The position numbers were made by a program, and so were the translations under genes. DNA of 45,085 nt from Chryseobacterium sp. Its GTDB lineage: Bacteria > Bacteroidota > Bacteroidia > Flavobacteriales > Weeksellaceae. Positions 39,517 to 45,085 of this stretch are shown piece after piece. Below the pieces are notes generated by a model. It saw only the letters and a list, made by a program, of their open reading frames with translations, did no database searches and was not told the origin of the DNA. The number at the start of each line of letters is the position of its first letter. Position 1 is the stretch's first letter. The DNA lies in contig NZ_JALAHD010000208.1 of the NCBI RefSeq assembly GCF_022712095.1, positions 1 through 45,085 on the forward strand, in the 5' to 3' direction.

Positions 39517-40528
39517 ATACTAACAATTCTGCATGCTTCATTAAATAATCAAAGGCTTCCTTCAAGGCTTCTTCCGGACTTTTAGGATTAAAACCTAATT
39601 CTTTTCTGGATTTAGAAATATCAAAATTCTGCTGTAATCCTGAGAACATCGAGATATCTTTTCTTGTCAATACAGGAGCCTGTCCTTTTAATTTTGCAGA
39701 AAATTCCATGATACCGGCAATAGCATATAATATCGGCTTAGGAACTGAGCCTGGAACCTTTAATTTCAATTCAGGATATAACTTACCGGCATAAGCTGTA
39801 GTATCGGTAATCGTCATACACTTTTCATTGGCCAAAATATACCGTTCTCCACTACGTCCTTTTTGAGCTGCCAGATAACACCCTTCCGCCACATCTTTTA
39901 CATCAATCCAGTTCAAAGTGATTTTTGTATCCATGGGAATCTGTTTATTGAGAATCAGTTTTAAAACTCCGTAAGAAACATTCAAAGGAAGAAAAGCTTC
40001 ACTGCCAATCATTGCTGCCGGCATGATAGAAACGAGTTCAACTCCCAGTTGCTTTGCCAGCTCAAATGCCAATTTCTCTCCGTCATTTTTTGAGTTATAA
40101 TACATATCTCGTCGGTCCGGATTATAACCGTTACTCTCTTTTGTAGGCAAGTTAGTATAATCTAAAGCCGCAATAGAGCTTACATATACTATTCTTTTGA
40201 CTCCGGCTTCAGCAGCAGCTTCTATAGTATTACGGGTTCCTTCTATATTAACATCATAAATTTCTTTTTTAGGATCTTTGGCCCATAATTTAAATGAAGC
40301 TCCTACTGCATAAAAAGTTTCCACTCCCTGTAATGCTTTCACAAAAGAAGCTTTATCTGTAATATCAGCCTGAACCACTTCACAGTCTAATCCTTCAAAG
40401 GGTTTTTTATTATTAATATTTCGTACTGTTGCCCGAACGGAAATGTTTTGCTGAAGTAAAAATCTAACTAAATTATTCCCTAAATGCCCATTGGCTCCTG
40501 AAACTAAACTCAAATTTTCCTGTATCAT
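39515..40528 (-). CDS. NAD-dependent epimerase/dehydratase (extended SDR)
   Basis: VSGANGHLGNNLVRFLLQQ, VYVSSIAALDYT. Confidence 0.92.
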   Translation of the reverse strand: MIQENLSLVSGANGHLGNNLVRFLLQQNISVRATVRNINNKKPFEGLDCEVVQADITDKASFVKALQGVETFYAVGASFKLWAKDPKKEIYDVNIEGTRNTIEAAAEAGVKRIVYVSSIAALDYTNLPTKESNGYNPDRRDMYYNSKNDGEKLAFELAKQLGVELVSIMPAAMIGSEAFLPLNVSYGVLKLILNKQIPMDTKITLNWIDVKDVAEGCYLAAQKGRSGERYILANEKCMTITDTTAYAGKLYPELKLKVPGSVPKPILYAIAGIMEFSAKLKGQAPVLTRKDISMFSGLQQNFDISKSRKELGFNPKSPEEALKEAFDYLMKHAELLV

Positions 40529-40589
40529 CTTTTTTACATTTTAATGATACAAATTTCCGGCTGTTTGTTCCGGATCCACTTGACTTTTG

Positions 40590-41165
40590 TTAGTTAATTA
40601 GTTTTCTTCGGATCCTACTCAGACTTTCAGGTTTCATTCCCAAAAATGAAGCAATATATTGGACAGGAACATTCTGAATGATATCCGGATAAGTTTTAAG
40701 AAATTCGAGATACCTTTGTTCCGCGCTTAAAGTAGAAAGCTCTTTAGCCCTTTCTTCATGATAAATGATAGACTCCTGAAAGACATGTATGCTGAAATTT
40801 TTCATAGAGCTACTTAGTTTGGTAAATGCCTCAAGATTTTCTTTAGAAATTCTTAATAATTCACATTCCGTAATACATTCCACATTCTCTTCAGACTTCT
40901 TTTGATTGATAAAATTGGAATAGGAAGTAAAAAATCCCGGAGGACAGTTAATATGTGTAGTCACTTGATCACCATTCCTGTTATAATGAAACAAACGCAT
41001 ATATCCTGAAACGATATAATATAAATATTTCGGCACTTCCCCTTCTTCTTCGATAACGGTATTCTTAGGATAACTAACCGGTTCAAAATAATGCCTGATC
41101 ATTTCAATTTCAGCTGAATTGAAATCATGAATCGACTGTGCAAATTTCAAAAGTTTATCATGCAT
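40590..41165 (-). CDS. Crp/Fnr-family transcriptional regulator
   Basis: cNMP-binding-like beta-roll, C-terminal YIASFLGMKPESLSRIRRKL HTH. Confidence 0.9.
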   Translation of the reverse strand: MHDKLLKFAQSIHDFNSAEIEMIRHYFEPVSYPKNTVIEEEGEVPKYLYYIVSGYMRLFHYNRNGDQVTTHINCPPGFFTSYSNFINQKKSEENVECITECELLRISKENLEAFTKLSSSMKNFSIHVFQESIIYHEERAKELSTLSAEQRYLEFLKTYPDIIQNVPVQYIASFLGMKPESLSRIRRKLIN

Positions 41166-41268
41166 TGTTGAGGGGTATAAAGATCTTTTTCAAATTTAAG
41201 AAAAAAGAAAAAAGTCAGTGGATGTAATATTTTTCTCTTTTGAAATGTCCTAATAAAAAATATAATAT

Positions 41269-43638
41269 ATGAACCGAAGAATAGTTATTCTTTTAGCATT
41301 GGTTTCCTCTTCTTTTTTATATTCGCAAAGTATCGAAGGAATCATTACAAACCAAACCCACCAGCCCGTCACCGAAACAGAAATAATCCTTACAAAAGAC
41401 AATAACAAATTCACTGCTATCAGCGATGAAAAAGGAGGATTCAGAATCCCTCTCAAAGAAAACGGAGATTATCTGTTAGAAATTATAAAAGACGGTATCA
41501 CTACCAAAAGTGAAAAAATATCAGTCAAAGGGAATATTCAAAAAAATATAGAAATTAAAGAAGCCGCTGCTCCTGAAGAACAGAAAATAGAAGGTGTCAC
41601 CATTACAGCAAAGAAAAAATTATTTGAACGAAAAGTAGACAGGTTGGTTTTTAATGTCGAAAACTCCGTTGCTTCACAAGGAATTGATGTTGTTGAAGCC
41701 TTATCAAAAACCCCCATGGTAAGAGCTACCGACGATGCCATTTCTATTGCCGGAAAAAGCAATGTCGCCGTTATGATCAATGACAGACTTCTTAATCTTT
41801 CAGGACAGGAATTAATTAATTATTTAAAAACACTCCGTTCTGACGATATTGCCAAAATAGAGGTAATCACTACTCCACCTGCCAAATATGAAGCGGAAGG
41901 AAAAAGCGGACTCATCAATATCATCCTTAAGAAAAACACCAATTTAGGATGGAACGGTTCATTACAGACTTCCGGAAGTTATTATTATAACAGACCTACT
42001 GTTTCTACAAGAAGCGGTGCCAGCTTTAATTATCAGGGAAACAAATTATCTTTAAGCGCCAACCTTTCCGCAGGAGATAATTATTGGGAAAACAAAAGCT
42101 ATAACTACATTACCGGGGCAAATAATTACTGGAATACGGATAGTAAAAATTCGAATAACTATAAATACAAAGGGGGAAATCTGAAAAGTGAATATAAAAT
42201 CAATGACAAGAATCTTGTCGGTATTAACTATAATTACTCATTCAGTAATCCATTGGAAAAGGCTGAAAACACTACTTCTATTATGAATGAAACCGGAACA
42301 TTGGATTTATCTTCCGATGCAAGTAATAAAAACCGGCGAAACGTACATAATGCAAGTGCATTCTATGATTTAAAACTGGATTCCGCAGGAAGTAAATTAA
42401 GTTTGTCGGCTAATCTTATGATTAATAATTCCAATGCCCGTAATTTTTATAATACCATTACTACAGAAACGGTTTCCACTTTTGCCAATCCGATCAGTAA
42501 ATACAGAATTTATTCCGGGCAGGCTGATTTAGAAAAAAACTTTTCTAAAATAAAAGCAGAAGCGGGCTTAAAATACACCAGAATTAAAAACGACTCAGAG
42601 TTCAATTTCTTCAACATAGAAAACGGGCAATACCTTCTCAATACAGACCGTACCAATACTTTCTTTTACAATGAGGAAAATTATGCAGCGTATGCTTCTG
42701 CTAATTTTAAAATTAATGATAAATGGGATGCCAAAGTAGGTCTTCGTTACGAATATACCAACCTTGAAGGAATTTCAATGAATGATGATTCTTCAGCAAG
42801 AATCAAATACGGAAAGCTGTTTCCTACTGCTTATGTAAGTTATAAAGCTGATGACGACAATACTTTCTCCATAAACTATTCAAGAAGGATTACCAGACCT
42901 TATTTCGGAAATTTAAATCCTTTTAAATATTATACCTCAGAATTCGAATACAGTACCGGAAACCCTTATCTTTTACCTTCTTTCTCCGATAATTTTGAGC
43001 TTGGATATGTCCTGAAAAGTAATTTCAGTGTTACTTTATATTACAATTACAATAAGGATAACTGGGATAGAATCCAGGTCGTAGAAGACAATTTAAAATA
43101 TAGCATTGTAAAAAATTTTTATAATGAACATCAGGCCGGAGTTAATGTAAACTATAACTATAACAAATTGAAATGGCTGGAGTCTAATATTTTTGTGAAT
43201 GGTTTTTATGCGAAATCCAAGTCTTATGATCCTGAAACATTAGCTGCACCAGCGGGATACGGAGCTAACTTTAACATGGATAATAACTTCTTCCTTAATA
43301 AAGATAAGACGTTTACTTTTATGCTTGGATTCTGGGGTAATATACCAAACAGAAGCGGAAATACTTATTTCAATGGAAATGCTTCCGTTTACACAGGAAT
43401 AAAACTGAATTTAATGCAAAAAAATCTGATGATCAACCTTTATATGAATGATGTATTCAATACCAACCGTTCAAAAGGAACAGAATACTACCCTGATTAC
43501 AATGCAGAATACTATTACAAAGGAATTACAAGAAATGCCTATCTGTCTGTTACCTACAAATTCGGAAACAATAATATAAAAGGAGCTACCAAACAGGTAA
43601 AATTTGAAGAATCAAACCGAGCAGGTGGCGGAAATTAA
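41269..43638 (+). CDS. Outer membrane beta-barrel protein / TonB-dependent receptor-like
   Basis: Signal peptide, carboxypeptidase-regulatory-like repeat, plug-like VVEALSKTPMVRATDDAISIAGKSNVAVMINDRLL, barrel strands. Confidence 0.88.
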   Translation: MNRRIVILLALVSSSFLYSQSIEGIITNQTHQPVTETEIILTKDNNKFTAISDEKGGFRIPLKENGDYLLEIIKDGITTKSEKISVKGNIQKNIEIKEAAAPEEQKIEGVTITAKKKLFERKVDRLVFNVENSVASQGIDVVEALSKTPMVRATDDAISIAGKSNVAVMINDRLLNLSGQELINYLKTLRSDDIAKIEVITTPPAKYEAEGKSGLINIILKKNTNLGWNGSLQTSGSYYYNRPTVSTRSGASFNYQGNKLSLSANLSAGDNYWENKSYNYITGANNYWNTDSKNSNNYKYKGGNLKSEYKINDKNLVGINYNYSFSNPLEKAENTTSIMNETGTLDLSSDASNKNRRNVHNASAFYDLKLDSAGSKLSLSANLMINNSNARNFYNTITTETVSTFANPISKYRIYSGQADLEKNFSKIKAEAGLKYTRIKNDSEFNFFNIENGQYLLNTDRTNTFFYNEENYAAYASANFKINDKWDAKVGLRYEYTNLEGISMNDDSSARIKYGKLFPTAYVSYKADDDNTFSINYSRRITRPYFGNLNPFKYYTSEFEYSTGNPYLLPSFSDNFELGYVLKSNFSVTLYYNYNKDNWDRIQVVEDNLKYSIVKNFYNEHQAGVNVNYNYNKLKWLESNIFVNGFYAKSKSYDPETLAAPAGYGANFNMDNNFFLNKDKTFTFMLGFWGNIPNRSGNTYFNGNASVYTGIKLNLMQKNLMINLYMNDVFNTNRSKGTEYYPDYNAEYYYKGITRNAYLSVTYKFGNNNIKGATKQVKFEESNRAGGGN

Positions 43639-43667
43639 TATATAACCTTCATATCAATTAAAACTCT

Positions 43668-43675
43668 TACCTTTG
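43668..43675 (+). promoter_or_regulatory. -7 box of the proposed tyrS leader promoter
   Basis: TACCTTTG matches TAnnTTTG; -33 element not clear. Confidence 0.5.
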
Positions 43676-43683
43676 TAAAGCTA

Positions 43684-43767
43684 ATGAAGCATTTGAACAA
43701 CATATTACGTCTTCCTTTCTTCAGTGAATATTATTACCCGTTCTATCGTTCGGGAAGACCTTCATAG
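43684..43767 (+). CDS. Tyr-rich leader peptide upstream of tyrS
   Basis: 27 codons: MKHLNNILRLPFFSEYYYPFYRSGRPS*; four Tyr codons within six residues; precedes an intrinsic terminator. Confidence 0.65.
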   Translation: MKHLNNILRLPFFSEYYYPFYRSGRPS

Positions 43768-43803
43768 CTATCATTCAATAAGGAAAATCTTATATAATCA
43801 TAG

Positions 43804-43833
43804 AGCCCGGACAATAAATGTCCGGGCTTTTTT
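43804..43833 (+). terminator. Intrinsic terminator in the tyrS leader (candidate attenuator)
   Basis: AGCCCGGACA-ATAAA-TGTCCGGGCT then TTTTT; ends 20 nt before the tyrS ATG. Confidence 0.88.
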
Positions 43834-43853
43834 GCATTTAAAAAATTTAAACA

Positions 43854-45053
43854 ATGATCAATACATTAAAAGAAAACGTAGAAATTATTCTTCCGGAAAA
43901 TGGTTTGGAACAGAAGCTCCAGCAAGCCCGGGAAGAAAACAGAAAACTAAGCATTAAACTGGGTTTTGATCCAACAGCTCCCGACCTGCATCTGGGACAT
44001 GCTGTAGTATTGAAAAAACTAAAACAGTTTCAGGAACTGGGACATCAGATTATTATTGTTGTAGGTAGCTTTACTGCGAGAATCGGAGATCCTACCGGAA
44101 AAAATAAAGCCAGGAAACCTTTAAGCATAGATGATGTCCAGCATAATGCTCAAACGTATATCGATCAGCTATCCAAAGTAATTGATATTGAAAAGACTGA
44201 AATAGTTTTCAATTCCGAATGGCTGGATACCCTAAACTTTTCAGAAGTGATCAAGCTTTTATCAAAAGTTACAGTAGCCCAATTAATGCACAGGAATGAT
44301 TTCAATAAAAGATTTACAGAAAACACGCCTATTGCCATGCATGAATTGGTTTATCCTATTTTACAAGGATTCGATTCCGTAAAAATTGAATGTGATATCG
44401 AAATGGGTGGAACAGACCAACTTTTCAACTGTACTATGGGAAGACAGTTACAGGAAATCTATTTGATGCCTCCACAAATTGTGATGTGTATGCCTTTACT
44501 TAAGGGACTGGACGGAAAAGAGAAAATGAGTAAATCCCTGAACAATATCATCGGATTAACGGATGAACCTAATGAAATGTTCGGAAAAACGATGTCTATC
44601 CCTGACAGCCTCATACAAGAGTTTATTAACTTGACAACCAATTTTTCATTTGAAGAAAAGCAGAAGTTACAATTAAAAATAGAAAATGGAGAAAATCCAA
44701 TGAGTATCAAAAAGCTGATCGCTAAAAATATCATCACCCAATACCATGATAAGGAAGCTGCGGAAGCTGCAGAACAATTCTTCATCAATCAGTTTCAGAA
44801 TAAAAGTTTTGAGGAAAAAGTATTCGAACCGATTTCCATTGATTCTTTACGGCATAATCAGAATAAAATCATTCTGGTAGAACTGTGCCACCAACTTAAA
44901 AATGAACTCAGCAAATCTGCAGTGAGAAGATTAATCGAAAGTGGTGGAGTCCAGATCAATGATCATAAGAAAACTGAAGTGAATGAAGAAATTGAACTGG
45001 TCAGACAAACCAAAATAAAGATTGGAAAAAGAGCTTTTTTTGAACTGTTATAA
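43854..45053 (+). CDS. tyrS: Tyrosyl-tRNA synthetase
   Basis: KLGFDPTAPDLHLGHAVVLKKL, DGKEKMSKSLNN (KMSKS), C-terminal S4-like domain. Confidence 0.97.
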   Translation: MINTLKENVEIILPENGLEQKLQQAREENRKLSIKLGFDPTAPDLHLGHAVVLKKLKQFQELGHQIIIVVGSFTARIGDPTGKNKARKPLSIDDVQHNAQTYIDQLSKVIDIEKTEIVFNSEWLDTLNFSEVIKLLSKVTVAQLMHRNDFNKRFTENTPIAMHELVYPILQGFDSVKIECDIEMGGTDQLFNCTMGRQLQEIYLMPPQIVMCMPLLKGLDGKEKMSKSLNNIIGLTDEPNEMFGKTMSIPDSLIQEFINLTTNFSFEEKQKLQLKIENGENPMSIKKLIAKNIITQYHDKEAAEAAEQFFINQFQNKSFEEKVFEPISIDSLRHNQNKIILVELCHQLKNELSKSAVRRLIESGGVQINDHKKTEVNEEIELVRQTKIKIGKRAFFELL

Positions 45054-45085
45054 AACTGTTTTATATATAAAAGTCCGATCTATAC

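Noticed and set aside
43724-43957. 77-aa ORF MNIITRSIVRED... spanning the tyrS leader
   Set aside because: Reads through the intrinsic terminator and into tyrS in another frame; the shorter Tyr-rich ORF is a better explanation.
1-45085. CRISPR arrays, transposases, integrases, prophage genes, tRNAs
   Set aside because: None recognised on reading the sequence and the ORF track; a tRNAscan or repeat finder would be needed to exclude them fully.

Overview
This 45 kb window looks like chromosomal DNA from a Flavobacteriia/Weeksellaceae genome (Chryseobacterium-like). The basis is the low GC content, many TAnnTTTG-type -7 boxes, and the gene content. It is mostly core genes: recX (partial), glyA, an RNR operon nrdB/DUF2158/nrdA, rbsK-like, valS, PPK2, rnpB, an ECF-like sigma factor, an acyl-CoA ligase, rpoN, asnS, rimM-rpsP, an M3 peptidase and tyrS. 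Accessory genes include a TetR/DUF2867 pair next to a MacA/MacB-like ABC export operon. I saw no transposases, prophage genes, CRISPR arrays or tRNAs. The strongest candidate for an undescribed system is upstream of tyrS. It is a 27-codon, Tyr-rich leader ORF (MKHLNNILRLPFFSEYYYPFYRSGRPS*), followed by a perfect intrinsic terminator only 20 nt before the tyrS start. A possible competing antiterminator pairing is present, so the layout matches a trp/pheM-style ribosome-mediated attenuator for tyrosyl-tRNA synthetase. Other points of interest are an RNR beta subunit with class Id hallmarks (K71, Y104) and consensus DnaA boxes upstream, a strong hairpin just before nrdA, a perfect TetR operator palindrome, a frameshifted SMI1/KNR4-like relic, and several inverted-repeat-rich intergenic regions. 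All calls come from reading the sequence; no searches were run.
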